A stretch of 64,000 nucleotides of DNA from JAIEPM01 sp964546815. Lineage in GTDB: Bacteria > Cyanobacteriota > Vampirovibrionia > Obscuribacterales > Obscuribacteraceae. The stretch is from assembly GCA_964546815.1 (NCBI GenBank), contig CAZJLR010000025.1, positions 23,362 to 87,361 of the forward strand, in the 5' to 3' direction. Position 1 is the first letter of the stretch; every line of letters starts with the position of its first letter. The notes beneath the pieces were generated by a model that saw only the letters and a program-made list of their open reading frames with translations, did no database searches and was not told the origin of the DNA. A program made the position numbers and the translations under genes. Of this stretch, positions 23,973 through 33,180 are shown in pieces.

Positions 23973-26900
23973 ATGGCTGACGAAAACTCTAGTCCAGACA
24001 ATGGCAATGAAGAAAGGCAAAATCCTCCTTCGTCGTTAGCACCCAAAACTGCAAAGAAAAAGAATCTACTGTATTGGACCTGGAAAATATTTAGTATCTG
24101 TTTTTGTGCGTTCTTAGGAATTTTGGCATCAGCAATAATTGTAGGGTCCTCGCCTGTTTTGCGAGCATCACTTTCACCTATTGCTATTTTATTAGACGGC
24201 TCCGGATATGGATTTTGCGACTTGAGAAATCCAGCACAGCTGTCAAGCAAAGACCACTTTTCCTTGGAAATTAACTCCAATCGTCCCACTAGCTATAAAC
24301 TGAAAATCTACAACAAGAATTATGCTGATTTCGCAAAAGTCTTGGGCAGCGAAGTAAGCGCCGATGACTTTAACATAGCGCCTTATCCACCTGTTTCTCC
24401 TGAAGAACTCAAGGAATTGCTTTGGAACAAGCCCGCATTGTATGAGCACAGCGGTGAACTTCAGTACGTCGACTTTTTGAAAGCAAGAGCTGTAGATACA
24501 ATGAGTTCTACGTTGCCTCTCGGCGATTACATCTATATTTTGGATCAACCTCAGCGAAACACTAATGGAAGTCTTGTTGGGCTTCAAGTGGGGACTTTCC
24601 GCGTTAGCGATCTCGGTTTGATCATAAAGACTTCAGAAGACAAAACACTGGTAAAAGTTTTTGATTTAAATTCACTTGAGCCAGTGGCAGATGCAAAAGT
24701 TGAATTGCTATCGCATTCGGCAATGGACGATTCCAAAACTATTTTGAAAAGTACGACTGCTAACGATGGAACCTGCGAAATCAAAAATATAGTCAAGCGT
24801 GATTATCATGAAAATCAAAAGAAGATTGTGCTTGTTAGTCATGGCGATGACAAATCTGCCAGTTGGGAAAATTTCCAACTTGGCGCTGCCTTTCAGAAAT
24901 GGTCGGGAAATAGTATTGATCACACTTTAGTACAAGGATCTCCCGGTTATCCAGAAGACAGAAGAAATTATGTCTGCACAGATCGCACTGCTTACCGTTT
25001 GGGGCAGACTGTTAACCTTAAGGGCTTTAGTAGATTAATCACAGCTGTTGGTTTGAACAATGTGGGAGCGCATGAGTTAGTCAAAGTTTTAATTAGAGAC
25101 CCTGAAAATCACGAGCTGTGCAAACAACAACTGCACACTGGTGACTTTGGTGATTTCAATTTCAGTTTTGAGATTCCAGAGGCTGGAAAAACTGGCGCTT
25201 ATAACGTTGAGCTGCAATTTCCTGATCAAAGCACTGTGTCAAGGTCAGTGCAAGTGATGCAATATCGTAAACCTGAATTTCTTGTCGAGCTCACGCCGCT
25301 GCAAACCCATACAATTATTGGCACGAGTTTAAAGGCAAAGCTCAAAGCTCGATATTTCTTTGGCGGACCGGTGAAGGACGCTAAAGTTGACTACCGCGTT
25401 CAACTTAGCGGTCCAAACTACACTGTGCGAAACAATCTAAAGGAAGTGCCCGCATTTGCTTCGTTTTTTGCAGAAGATCTTCAGCGCTATAATGATGGTT
25501 CTTATGGTAGTGGGTTCGGAGACTATTATTGGTACAACTTTCCACAGCAAGAGCCGTTCTTCTTTTCTGGGACTGCAACCACGAATGCTGCGGGGGAGTT
25601 TGACATTGACGTCAAACTTAAAGAAGCAAGCGATAAAACCTTGAGCCCATATACTTTTGGCAACGCTGAAACGGACTATCTTATAAGTGCGACTGTAACT
25701 GACCTCAGTCGTAAATCAGTTGACGGAAGCGGTACCTCACTCGTGACACCAAGTGATATTGCACTAGTGTTGAATTCTAGCACTCGAGTGCTTTCTGCCG
25801 GCGAACATATCAAGGCTACTGTGCGAGCATCTGACTATGATAATCATCCTTTGGAAGATCAGAACATAAAGATCAGCGTGCAACGATGGGAATTTGATTA
25901 CGACAAGTCGAAGTGGCAACTAAAAAAATCAGTCGCAGAAACTGAGTTCAAATCTGCGAAAAACGGAAAAGTTGAAATTGATTTGCCCATTGATTCGCAC
26001 ACTGCCGGAGGACGTTATTTCTTAGTCTCTGAAAGCAAAGATAAGTCCGGTCGCGCTGCACTTGACTCTTGTGAGATTTGGCTGCAGGGCGCGGATGCGG
26101 CAAACGAATCTGAAGAGATTGCAGACCTTCAAGTACTTACTGATAAAGATGTCTATAAACCGGGTGAAAAAATTCGTGCGTTGATTCGCTTGCCGAAAGC
26201 CTCGGCGAATTCGATTGGTCTTGCAACCTTAGAGAGAAGAACAATTGAATTTTATCAAAGCCTCACGTTTGACGGAAGGCAGAAAATTATCGAAATTCCC
26301 GTGACAGAAAAATCAGCTCCAAATATGTATCTGTCTGTTTCCACAGTTGACCACGGTCGCAAATCGTTTTATAAATCTAAGCCGATTTTTGTGTATCCTG
26401 AGAAAGAGATCTTAAATATTTCGATTCAGACTGATAAGCCTAAATACGCGCCAGGTGAAGAAGCTGTTCTCAAAATTGTGGCTAAACACCAGGATGGCAA
26501 GCCTGCTGCACAGACTCAGTTATCTTTGTCGGTTGCTGATGAAAGCATTTATTCTCTATATCCGGATGCCGAGCCCAGTATTTCACGTTGCTTCTATCGC
26601 AATTACGAAAATGCGACTTACAATAATCTTACTGTGCAAGAAAAGCAAGAACAGAGTTTTGCTCCCGCTGCGATATGGGACAACGCAGTTTTTGCTGGTA
26701 TTCAGTCAATCTTTGTACCGGGTCGCTATCCCTATGCCTATGATGCTCCCATGCTGCAGGGCGCTACAAATGGCACAATTGGTCCTCGGGGCGGCGACGC
26801 CACCGTCATCATGGGCGTGAATACTGCTGGTACTGTCCGTGAGAGTAATCCAATTTTTGCACAGCTAAATCAATTAAATTCGGTGTCCGCGCCAGCTCAG

Positions 26901-29126
26901 TCGACTGCAGAAAGGCCAATGCCAGGCAATATTGTACTTCGCTCTGACTTCAAAGACACAGCACTATGGACGCCTTCGTTAATCTGTGATGAAAAAGGCA
27001 TTGCCACCACGAAGCTTAAACTGCCAGATAATTTGACTACGTGGAGAGCCAGTGCTACAGCTATGTCAAAGCTGAGTGACACTGGAAATGCTTCGTTGAC
27101 ATTCAACGTTAGCAAAGACATTCTTGCTCGTCTTTCTATGGCGCGTTTCTTCACTGACGCAGATGAAGGCGTAATTACTGGAGTAGTCCATAACTATACA
27201 AATAGGAAACAGAAGGTTGATATGGAGTTGCTTACGTCATCCATGATCAAACTTGGTGCTTCATCTCGCCAGCAGCTATCTCTAGAACCTGAAGGTGTGG
27301 GTCGATTTACATGGCCAGTAAAAGTTTTATCTCCTGGTAAGGCTGAAGTTAGCTTGAAAGTAGCAGGGGAAACCGCATCTGATGGGTTGCTAGAAAAGCT
27401 TCCAATTCGTCCTTTTAGTTATCCTGCATTTGCTTGTAAAAATGGAATTTTGAAGGACGATCAAAGTTCAGTTCAATTGCCTCTGAAGCAAAGCAAAGAT
27501 GCCTTGCCGAATACAGCCAGGTTCTCGCTTAGTCTGGCTGCGTCGGCTATTGGTCCTGTTTTAGGCAACTTTGACAAACTGATTGAATATCCATATGGTT
27601 GTACTGAGCAAACTATGAGTCGCATGGTTCCTTCAATTGTGGCGATGCAACTCCATAATAAATTGAGAGTGCCGCTTACAGATGAAAGCAAAGAGAAGTT
27701 TCGAAAGGCTTACCGAAAAGGACTCAAAACTATAATCAGCTATCAAAACTCCGACGATGCTTGGGGGTGGTGGGCTGGCGATCGAAGCAACGTTTATTTG
27801 ACTGCCTATGTACTTGAAGGTCTCTACCAGTTAAGAGAGGCCGGTTTCCCTTGCGATCAATCACTACTAAATGAAGGGACGCATGCGCTTAATTCAATGA
27901 CCGCTGCTCTCATAATTCCTCCATGGAATAAAGAGACAGCTACAGATCATGCTTACGGATTGTATGTACTAAGTCTTTTGGGCGAAAAACCGAAGTCACC
28001 AGCAATAGCTCGTCAAATGAATGGCTTGAACAAGCTGCCACCTGAGGGGCTTTCATACCTCACTCTGGCGTTTAAGCGTGCGGGACTCAATGATGAGGCC
28101 CAGCGCGCGTACCAGCGATTGCTGAGTCTGTCCAACAAGAGTGTAGAGTTTACAAATTGGGATCATACATCCGAGCTGTTTAACAAGTTAGATCACAAAA
28201 ACGGTTTTGACTATAGCTATCGGTTTACGGGAACTGAGTCTACTGCACTGGCATTGCGAGCTGTGCTTGCCATGGAACCAAAGAACGAAAAACTGCTGTC
28301 TTCGATAAGGCGATGGATTCTACTACAGCATGATGAAAATGGTTGGAGTAATACAAAAACAACTGCTTCAGTTTTTATAGCCCTGCTTGAAGATGAGATA
28401 AATGCCTCTGGTGGAAAAGCCACGAACTTTAAGGCTAATGCACAAGTTGGCGCCAGGACATTAGCCTCTTTAGTGTTCAATGAAAAGAATCAGTATGCAG
28501 CGGAAAACACAATAGACTTTGCAATAAAATCAAGCGACGAGTCAATTGAAATAAAGAAAGATGGCTCAGGGCGTCTCTATTACAATAGTCTCTTACGTTA
28601 TGACCGCCCAATTAAACCGGGTGCAACTGTGGTGCCACGCTCTTCCCCTTCTGATCTTGTTTTGGAGCGAAGATTCTTCAGGCTTGAACCATACATTGAT
28701 CCCAAGACAAAAATTGCAAAAACAAGAGCTGTGCCAATTCCTGCTTCCGGAATTGCTGCGGGCGAAACAATTCTGATGAAAGTCTTGATAAAGAGCCCAA
28801 TTGCGATGCCCTACGTCATGGTAGACGCGGCTCTTCCCAGTGGTGCCGAAGTCCTCAGTGAACAGCGAAACATCGATTATGTTGCTCCTGATGACACAGA
28901 CCCCAGTTCATTCAGATATTGGTGGACTCATCAGGATATTCTCGATGATCGAATTGTGTTTTTCGTCACCGATTTATCGGCGGGCACATGCGAGTTTCAA
29001 TCTCTTCTGCGCATGGAGATGCCCGGTGTTTTCAATGTTGTGCCTGTTTCGCTTGAGGGAATGTACTCGAAGTCGTTGAGGGCGTATTCAGCTGAAGATA
29101 GAATTACTGTGTTTGAACCGAAATAA
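23973..29126 (+). CDS. Bacterial alpha-2-macroglobulin with thioester site
   Basis: A 1717-residue protein with one N-terminal membrane anchor (about residues 31-57, YWTWKIFSICFCAFLGILAS) after a short cytoplasmic tail, so the rest faces the periplasm or cell exterior. Repeated macroglobulin-type beta domains carry the MG signatures YRLGQTVNLKGF, DKDVYKPGEKIRALI and DKPKYAPGEEAVLKI. The alpha-2-macroglobulin core is marked by LWTPSLICDEKGIATTKLKLP, and the thioester site CTEQ (Cys1210-Gln1213) sits in YGCTEQTMSRM, followed by the helical thioester domain. Such proteins trap attacking proteases covalently. The usual bacterial partner, penicillin-binding protein PbpC, is not beside it. GGGTGGA precedes ATG 23973. 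Confidence 0.92.
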   Translation: MADENSSPDNGNEERQNPPSSLAPKTAKKKNLLYWTWKIFSICFCAFLGILASAIIVGSSPVLRASLSPIAILLDGSGYGFCDLRNPAQLSSKDHFSLEINSNRPTSYKLKIYNKNYADFAKVLGSEVSADDFNIAPYPPVSPEELKELLWNKPALYEHSGELQYVDFLKARAVDTMSSTLPLGDYIYILDQPQRNTNGSLVGLQVGTFRVSDLGLIIKTSEDKTLVKVFDLNSLEPVADAKVELLSHSAMDDSKTILKSTTANDGTCEIKNIVKRDYHENQKKIVLVSHGDDKSASWENFQLGAAFQKWSGNSIDHTLVQGSPGYPEDRRNYVCTDRTAYRLGQTVNLKGFSRLITAVGLNNVGAHELVKVLIRDPENHELCKQQLHTGDFGDFNFSFEIPEAGKTGAYNVELQFPDQSTVSRSVQVMQYRKPEFLVELTPLQTHTIIGTSLKAKLKARYFFGGPVKDAKVDYRVQLSGPNYTVRNNLKEVPAFASFFAEDLQRYNDGSYGSGFGDYYWYNFPQQEPFFFSGTATTNAAGEFDIDVKLKEASDKTLSPYTFGNAETDYLISATVTDLSRKSVDGSGTSLVTPSDIALVLNSSTRVLSAGEHIKATVRASDYDNHPLEDQNIKISVQRWEFDYDKSKWQLKKSVAETEFKSAKNGKVEIDLPIDSHTAGGRYFLVSESKDKSGRAALDSCEIWLQGADAANESEEIADLQVLTDKDVYKPGEKIRALIRLPKASANSIGLATLERRTIEFYQSLTFDGRQKIIEIPVTEKSAPNMYLSVSTVDHGRKSFYKSKPIFVYPEKEILNISIQTDKPKYAPGEEAVLKIVAKHQDGKPAAQTQLSLSVADESIYSLYPDAEPSISRCFYRNYENATYNNLTVQEKQEQSFAPAAIWDNAVFAGIQSIFVPGRYPYAYDAPMLQGATNGTIGPRGGDATVIMGVNTAGTVRESNPIFAQLNQLNSVSAPAQSTAERPMPGNIVLRSDFKDTALWTPSLICDEKGIATTKLKLPDNLTTWRASATAMSKLSDTGNASLTFNVSKDILARLSMARFFTDADEGVITGVVHNYTNRKQKVDMELLTSSMIKLGASSRQQLSLEPEGVGRFTWPVKVLSPGKAEVSLKVAGETASDGLLEKLPIRPFSYPAFACKNGILKDDQSSVQLPLKQSKDALPNTARFSLSLAASAIGPVLGNFDKLIEYPYGCTEQTMSRMVPSIVAMQLHNKLRVPLTDESKEKFRKAYRKGLKTIISYQNSDDAWGWWAGDRSNVYLTAYVLEGLYQLREAGFPCDQSLLNEGTHALNSMTAALIIPPWNKETATDHAYGLYVLSLLGEKPKSPAIARQMNGLNKLPPEGLSYLTLAFKRAGLNDEAQRAYQRLLSLSNKSVEFTNWDHTSELFNKLDHKNGFDYSYRFTGTESTALALRAVLAMEPKNEKLLSSIRRWILLQHDENGWSNTKTTASVFIALLEDEINASGGKATNFKANAQVGARTLASLVFNEKNQYAAENTIDFAIKSSDESIEIKKDGSGRLYYNSLLRYDRPIKPGATVVPRSSPSDLVLERRFFRLEPYIDPKTKIAKTRAVPIPASGIAAGETILMKVLIKSPIAMPYVMVDAALPSGAEVLSEQRNIDYVAPDDTDPSSFRYWWTHQDILDDRIVFFVTDLSAGTCEFQSLLRMEMPGVFNVVPVSLEGMYSKSLRAYSAEDRITVFEPK

Positions 29127-29129
29127 ACT

Positions 29130-29696
29130 ATGGATTTGACAGAAAAGCGAATGTTTCAAGAACTAAGTACAGACCGCTTGGTTCTGCGAAAATTGAAATC
29201 AACCGATGCCGAAAATATGTTTGCATATCGTTCGCTTCCGGAGGTTTGTCGCTTTCAATTTTGGGAGCCACAAACTTTGCAGGATGTTGAATCATTCATC
29301 GAGAAAAATGCCGCAGTTGATTTCCATGTTAGTGGATGGAATCAAATTGCTATTGTGCGCAAAGAAGATGACAGGCTGATAGGTGATTGCGGAGTTCATA
29401 TTCTTGAAGCGGATGCACGAATAGTAGAAATTGCCATCAGCATTTCACCAGCTGCCCAATCGAAGGGCTTTGCCAGCGAATCGCTTATAGCTTTGATCAA
29501 TTGCCTCTTCGAGAATTTCAGCAAACACCGCGTTTTTGCTTCGGTAGATCCATTGAATGCGCCCTCGATGGCTCTGATGCATCGAATCGGACTCAGAAAG
29601 GAAGCGCACTTCCTTCAGAGCCTGTGGTTCAAAGAACGCTGGGCTGATGACGTTGTGTTTGCTATATTACGAAGCGAATGGAAGTGCCGCAGCTAG
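29130..29696 (+). CDS. GNAT family N-acetyltransferase (RimJ/RimL type)
   Basis: A 188-residue acetyltransferase of the RimJ/RimL branch. It opens with the typical LSTDRLVLRKL and has the acetyl-CoA binding region in AAQSKGFASESLIALINCLFE (Q/R-x-x-G-x-A/G pattern), then VDPLNAPSMALMHRIGL near the C-terminus. Members acetylate protein N-termini, aminoglycosides or small amines; the substrate here is unknown. It begins three bases after the macroglobulin stop, which suggests co-transcription, but no Shine-Dalgarno is obvious, so translation may be coupled. An internal ATG at 29151 is an alternative start. Confidence 0.85.
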   Translation: MDLTEKRMFQELSTDRLVLRKLKSTDAENMFAYRSLPEVCRFQFWEPQTLQDVESFIEKNAAVDFHVSGWNQIAIVRKEDDRLIGDCGVHILEADARIVEIAISISPAAQSKGFASESLIALINCLFENFSKHRVFASVDPLNAPSMALMHRIGLRKEAHFLQSLWFKERWADDVVFAILRSEWKCRS

Positions 29697-29711
29697 ACAC
29701 GAAGTCTAGTT
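29691..29711. terminator. Short hairpin between convergent genes
   Basis: AGCTAGAC and GTCTAGTT pair around ACGAA, overlapping both stop codons. On the minus strand the loop reads TTCGT, a stable type. There is no T-run, so the terminator call is tentative. Confidence 0.35.
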
Positions 29712-30695
29712 AGTCGCGATGCCTATCGCTGCTAACTTGCGTTTGATCTCCGGAAGGGCTGCTTTGGCTGCTGCTATTCCTGCCTCTAGACCTTTCTTTC
29801 CATCGGACTTCTTGAATGACACCAGGCTGATGCCTGTTGTGTCTGGGTGAATAGCAACATCGGCTTTATCACAGCTAGGACCATCTGAAGTGGCCAATTG
29901 AATGCGCAAAGCTTGTCTGCCCATTGAGCCGATTGCTCTGAAGTCCTTTAGTGGGCGATCTTTTAATTGCTCGTCGATGTTGACTGCAATTACAAAGTCG
30001 GCACCCATTTCGCGCACGTGATTGACCGGTACATTATTGATGAGTCCACCGTCGCAGAAAAGTTGGTCTCCAATTTGGACCGGCTTTCTCAGCTCGGGAA
30101 CAGCTGTACTAGCTGTCATTGCAACGCCTATGTCACCCTTTGTCAGTCGGCAACTTTTTCCTGTCACCATATCTGTGACCACTGCCGCGTAGGGCAAGTT
30201 CAAGTCTTCAATCTTTTTTGACCCGATAGCCTTGTTGGCGTAATTTCTAAATTTCCAGCCGTAATAGAGTCCGTCATATGGATGATATCCCAGAGCCCTC
30301 AACATCAATGCTGTTGGTTCTAATGCCAGTCTTACGGCAGGCATTGGAGTGAATTCTTTTGTGAACGTGTTTTTCTCGAAGACGTCAGCTATTTGGTCGA
30401 GTGGCATTCCTGCTGCATAAAAGCCGCCTACTACTGAGCCAATGCTTGTGCCTGCGATGAGGTCGATAGGGATGTGTTCTTCTTGAAGTACTTTTAATAC
30501 GCCTACATGGGCTGCGCCACGTGATCCGCCGCCTCCAAGTGCCAGTCCTATGCGTGGGCGTTTAGTGGTGTTTGCGCTCTGCACAGAGTTCTGGACGTCA
30601 GCGTCTGCTGCATTTGCATTTTGTCCGACAAAAACACCTGCGCTCAGCGCGGTGAGTAGAACCATTGTTCCGAGTAGTTTCCGCGTGTTTTTCAT
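29706..30695 (-). CDS. Secreted patatin-like phospholipase (RssA-like)
   Basis: A 329-residue patatin-family lipid acyl hydrolase. Residues 1-30 are a signal peptide ending at NANAADA. The oxyanion loop is LALGGGGSRG (51-60), the nucleophile is Ser84 in GTSIG, and the catalytic Asp is about residue 215 in CDGGLINNVPV. The domain order and length match bacterial patatins of the RssA/YchK type, but those are cytoplasmic, whereas this one should be exported. It may act on membrane lipids in the envelope. GAGAGGA lies directly before ATG 30695. It converges with the acetyltransferase gene. Confidence 0.92.
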   Translation of the reverse strand: MKNTRKLLGTMVLLTALSAGVFVGQNANAADADVQNSVQSANTTKRPRIGLALGGGGSRGAAHVGVLKVLQEEHIPIDLIAGTSIGSVVGGFYAAGMPLDQIADVFEKNTFTKEFTPMPAVRLALEPTALMLRALGYHPYDGLYYGWKFRNYANKAIGSKKIEDLNLPYAAVVTDMVTGKSCRLTKGDIGVAMTASTAVPELRKPVQIGDQLFCDGGLINNVPVNHVREMGADFVIAVNIDEQLKDRPLKDFRAIGSMGRQALRIQLATSDGPSCDKADVAIHPDTTGISLVSFKKSDGKKGLEAGIAAAKAALPEIKRKLAAIGIATN

Positions 30696-30871
30696 TTGTC
30701 CTCTCGGGGGCTAAATCTTGCCTCAATGATAGAACAAAGCTCGCATTCTATGCCCTACACATTTTGCTTGCTGATTTAGACTTTGTTAATCGGAATGGCT
30801 ATGCCACCGTGATCGGTATCAGAGCCTTGGAGCAGTGCGGCATTCAAGACCTGGACAATGTTGTTTGATTC

Positions 30872-31294
30872 CTAGTGTTTAGGCGCTCCTTGTTCACAAT
30901 TGATCATCCATGGCGTGCCGAATTTGTCTGTTACCATGCCAAATCGCAGTGCCCAAAATGTTTCTTGTATGGGCATCGTAATATTGCCGCCATCCGCCAA
31001 AATCGCAAAAATGCGTTCTGCTTCTGTTGCTTCGTTTACTCCAATTGCAAGAGAAAAACCACTTTGCCCGCTGTAAGGCTGACCAGGCATGCCGTCTGCT
31101 CCCATGAGCTTTTGCGAAGCGAGAGTCATCGACACATGCATTATTTTGTCTTTCCAATCAGAAGGCACTTTGTCAGCCATCGGTGAGTCGCCATATTTGA
31201 AGAATTGATCGACTTTTCCACCCAGTTTAGCTTCGTAGAACTTGAATGCTTCTTCGCAATTACCGTTGAACATTAGGTATGGGCTTACGTTCAT
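30872..31294 (-). CDS. PhnB-like VOC (glyoxalase-fold) protein
   Basis: A 140-residue VOC superfamily protein of the PhnB/3-demethylubiquinone-like branch: it begins MNVSPYLMFNGNCEEAFKFY, contains KIMHVSMTL and GFSLAIGVNEATEAERIF, and ends GMVTDKFGTPWMINCE. The family includes metal-dependent and metal-free members, and the role of this one is unknown. The start ATG 31294 is set by GGAGG five bases upstream; the frame is open to 31357. After the TAG stop the same frame stays open for about 28 more codons to a TAA. Confidence 0.9.
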   Translation of the reverse strand: MNVSPYLMFNGNCEEAFKFYEAKLGGKVDQFFKYGDSPMADKVPSDWKDKIMHVSMTLASQKLMGADGMPGQPYSGQSGFSLAIGVNEATEAERIFAILADGGNITMPIQETFWALRFGMVTDKFGTPWMINCEQGAPKH

Positions 31295-31406
31295 TTGAGC
31301 CTCCGATGTGAGCTTGTGTTTGTACATAACATTACTGTAATCAAAGCTGCTTTTCACCCTTCAATTGGATAAATGCGGCTGCATTATCGATTTGGGGAGG
31401 ACCTTG

Positions 31407-31422
31407 TCGTGATGAATCACGA
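31407..31422. promoter_or_regulatory. Palindrome between divergent genes, possible operator
   Basis: TCGTGAT-GA-ATCACGA is a perfect 7-base dyad. It lies 20 bases upstream of the putative plus-strand promoter at 31442-31470 and about 113 bases upstream of the VOC gene start, so a regulator could act on both. Confidence 0.35.
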
Positions 31423-31441
31423 TTAACAATTCGCATGGGAA

Positions 31442-31470
31442 TTGCCGCCTTGGCTAAAGATTCCTAATAG
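31442..31470 (+). promoter_or_regulatory. Putative sigma70 promoter for the 252-residue helical protein
   Basis: TTGCCG (31442-31447), a 17-base spacer and TAATAG (31465-31470) precede the ATG at 31516 by about 45 bases. Confidence 0.42.
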
Positions 31471-31515
31471 AGTTAGCCTGTGCTTGATCACCCCCCAATT
31501 ACATAGGAGTCTTTT

Positions 31516-32274
31516 ATGGAGGACTTTCGTTTTGCTCGGGTAGACGAGCACAAGCAGCAGTCGGCGTTACAGGCAGAGTTTTTTGAAAGCCTACCGAAAA
31601 TTGTTGCAAACTCTACCGACTCTAGCTTGTCCCTTACAGCATACGTAAAAGACAACCAAGTGCCGGTGAAAGAAAAATCAGATGCATCTGCTAAGGATGC
31701 CGCCGATGCTTTGGACAAACAGTTGAAGGATTTTTCCAATAGCAAAATTACAGACGCGTCACGCGACATGCAGAAATTCCAAAAAGCTGTGGGTAAATTC
31801 TGCGATAGTACTGATAAAGAGTCTGCAGTAGACGACCTGGGTGAAACATACACTAAGGTGACTGCTCTCATGGATCTTAAAACTGAGGCATTGTATAACG
31901 AAGCTAAAGCTGAAGCTGCACGAACCCCTGGGCGGAAGGCTCTCGAGGATAACGTTAAGCGGAAAAACCATGAGTTTTCAGACAAGATATTAAACCTGCC
32001 TTTCGAAGAAAGCTTGCGTGTTGAGGATCTTGTAGCCTGGAAGGACGGAGAAAACCGAGCTCAGCATGATGAGCGCGTGCGCAAAGGGCTTGAAAGCAAC
32101 AAGCCTATGCTGGATGCATTCAATGCCATTAGGGACGCAGAGGCGAACGTAGAAGCCAACAAGGGTCCAAGAGAAAAGCAGTTGGAGCAGCTTAGCAAGC
32201 AACTTGAAGATGATGGCAAAACAATGAAAGCCATCATGGAAAAAGCATATCTGCGTTCTACGCTAAAAAACTAA
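31516..32274 (+). CDS. Helical charged hypothetical protein (252 aa)
   Basis: Not recognised. It has AGGAG six bases before ATG 31516 and a plausible promoter upstream. The sequence is almost wholly helical and rich in Lys, Asp, Ala and Glu, with likely coiled-coil segments around residues 50-125 and 195-245. There is no signal peptide, Cys or membrane segment. It could be a structural or scaffold protein of the cytoplasm. It converges with a secreted helical protein on the other strand, with a small hairpin at the junction. Confidence 0.68.
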   Translation: MEDFRFARVDEHKQQSALQAEFFESLPKIVANSTDSSLSLTAYVKDNQVPVKEKSDASAKDAADALDKQLKDFSNSKITDASRDMQKFQKAVGKFCDSTDKESAVDDLGETYTKVTALMDLKTEALYNEAKAEAARTPGRKALEDNVKRKNHEFSDKILNLPFEESLRVEDLVAWKDGENRAQHDERVRKGLESNKPMLDAFNAIRDAEANVEANKGPREKQLEQLSKQLEDDGKTMKAIMEKAYLRSTLKN

Positions 32275-32280
32275 ATTCAA

Positions 32281-32305
32281 AGAACACAGAATGATTTTGT
32301 GTTCT
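32281..32305. terminator. Hairpin between convergent genes
   Basis: AGAACACA and TGTGTTCT pair perfectly around a 9-base loop, starting six bases after the stop at 32274 and reaching the stop of the opposite gene. T-richness is modest on both sides. Confidence 0.5.
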
Positions 32306-33038
32306 ATTTGTACTGCATTATTCTGGCTTTTATTTTGCTGGGAGACATTGCAGCAAAAGGCGCCATATTCAAAAACCCGCTGGCAGGCTGAGTTTCTTTG
32401 CTTGCCAGCTCTGTGTTGCTGATTTGTTCGTCAATTACTTTATTCATATAACTGAGCGATGAAGTAATTGTTTTCGATTCTTCGTCGCTAATGTTGTTAT
32501 GACTTAGAGCCGTGCTTACAGTAGCGATTTCCCTGTTCAATTCTTGCGCTTTTTTACTAGTCAGCTTGCCGTTTGATTCTGCTTTGCTAATGCGTTGAAT
32601 TAGAAGCGCTTTTCTCGCACGCAGTCCATCTATCGTAGTGCTTGTTTGTTCTTTTACCAGCACCATTTCTTCAAAGCGATCGTTGAGGCTATTTAGTTGC
32701 TTAGCTAGAGATGACCTGGCTGCAAAATCGAGTTTGCCGTCTGCGTCGCGTTTGCTTTCTTCTCGGTCTGTAATAACTTTTAGTTCATTGCATAGTTGTT
32801 GCACTTGGGTGCTGCTGAGCCACTTATGCTCAAGTGCATATTGAAGCCGGTTCATTATCTGGTTGCGGGTAGAACTAATTCCAAAGCCCGGCATAGGAAG
32901 TTGGCTTTGAAGAACATGTTCGATAGGCGTTTTCGCTTCACTTATCTCATTTACCAAAGGAGATTGTTGCGCGCTGCAAATGCTGCACGTAATGGCTAAA
33001 GAAGCAATTATTCCCAAACAGTTATTAGCTGCTTTCAT
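32304..33038 (-). CDS. Secreted helical hypothetical protein (244 aa)
   Basis: Residues 1-23 are a signal peptide (hydrophobic core LGIIASLAITCSICSA) whose two Cys near the end could suggest a lipoprotein, but no clean lipobox is present. The mature part is all helix and seems to hold three internal repeats, each with a basic start, a Leu-rich helix and a turn such as HKWLSST, DADGKLDF, NGKLTSKKAQEL or HNNISDEE. AGGGGA precedes ATG 33038. Function is unknown; the repeats suggest a periplasmic binding or scaffold protein. Confidence 0.68.
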   Translation of the reverse strand: MKAANNCLGIIASLAITCSICSAQQSPLVNEISEAKTPIEHVLQSQLPMPGFGISSTRNQIMNRLQYALEHKWLSSTQVQQLCNELKVITDREESKRDADGKLDFAARSSLAKQLNSLNDRFEEMVLVKEQTSTTIDGLRARKALLIQRISKAESNGKLTSKKAQELNREIATVSTALSHNNISDEESKTITSSLSYMNKVIDEQISNTELASKETQPASGFLNMAPFAAMSPSKIKARIMQYK

Positions 33039-33071
33039 TATGTCCCCTGAGAAATAAGCGGCTGCGGGATC

Positions 33072-33084
33072 TATACATTGTATA
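33072..33084 (-). promoter_or_regulatory. TATACA-T-TGTATA palindrome upstream of the secreted helical protein
   Basis: A perfect 13-base palindrome centred 40 bases before the gene start. It may be a regulator site or contain a -10 element. No clear -35 hexamer is paired with it. Confidence 0.3.
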
Positions 33085-33180
33085 TGACAACGTCCCGCCT
33101 ATCGTTTGACGGACTTAAGGATGAGCAAAAGTGCTGAGAAGCAAGGCTCTTAGGGCTGCTTGAGGATCTTTAATCTAGCA

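Noticed and set aside
30665..30868. 67-codon frame on the plus strand between the patatin and VOC genes
   Set aside because: It overlaps the patatin signal peptide region and lacks a ribosome binding site, so I treat it as chance.
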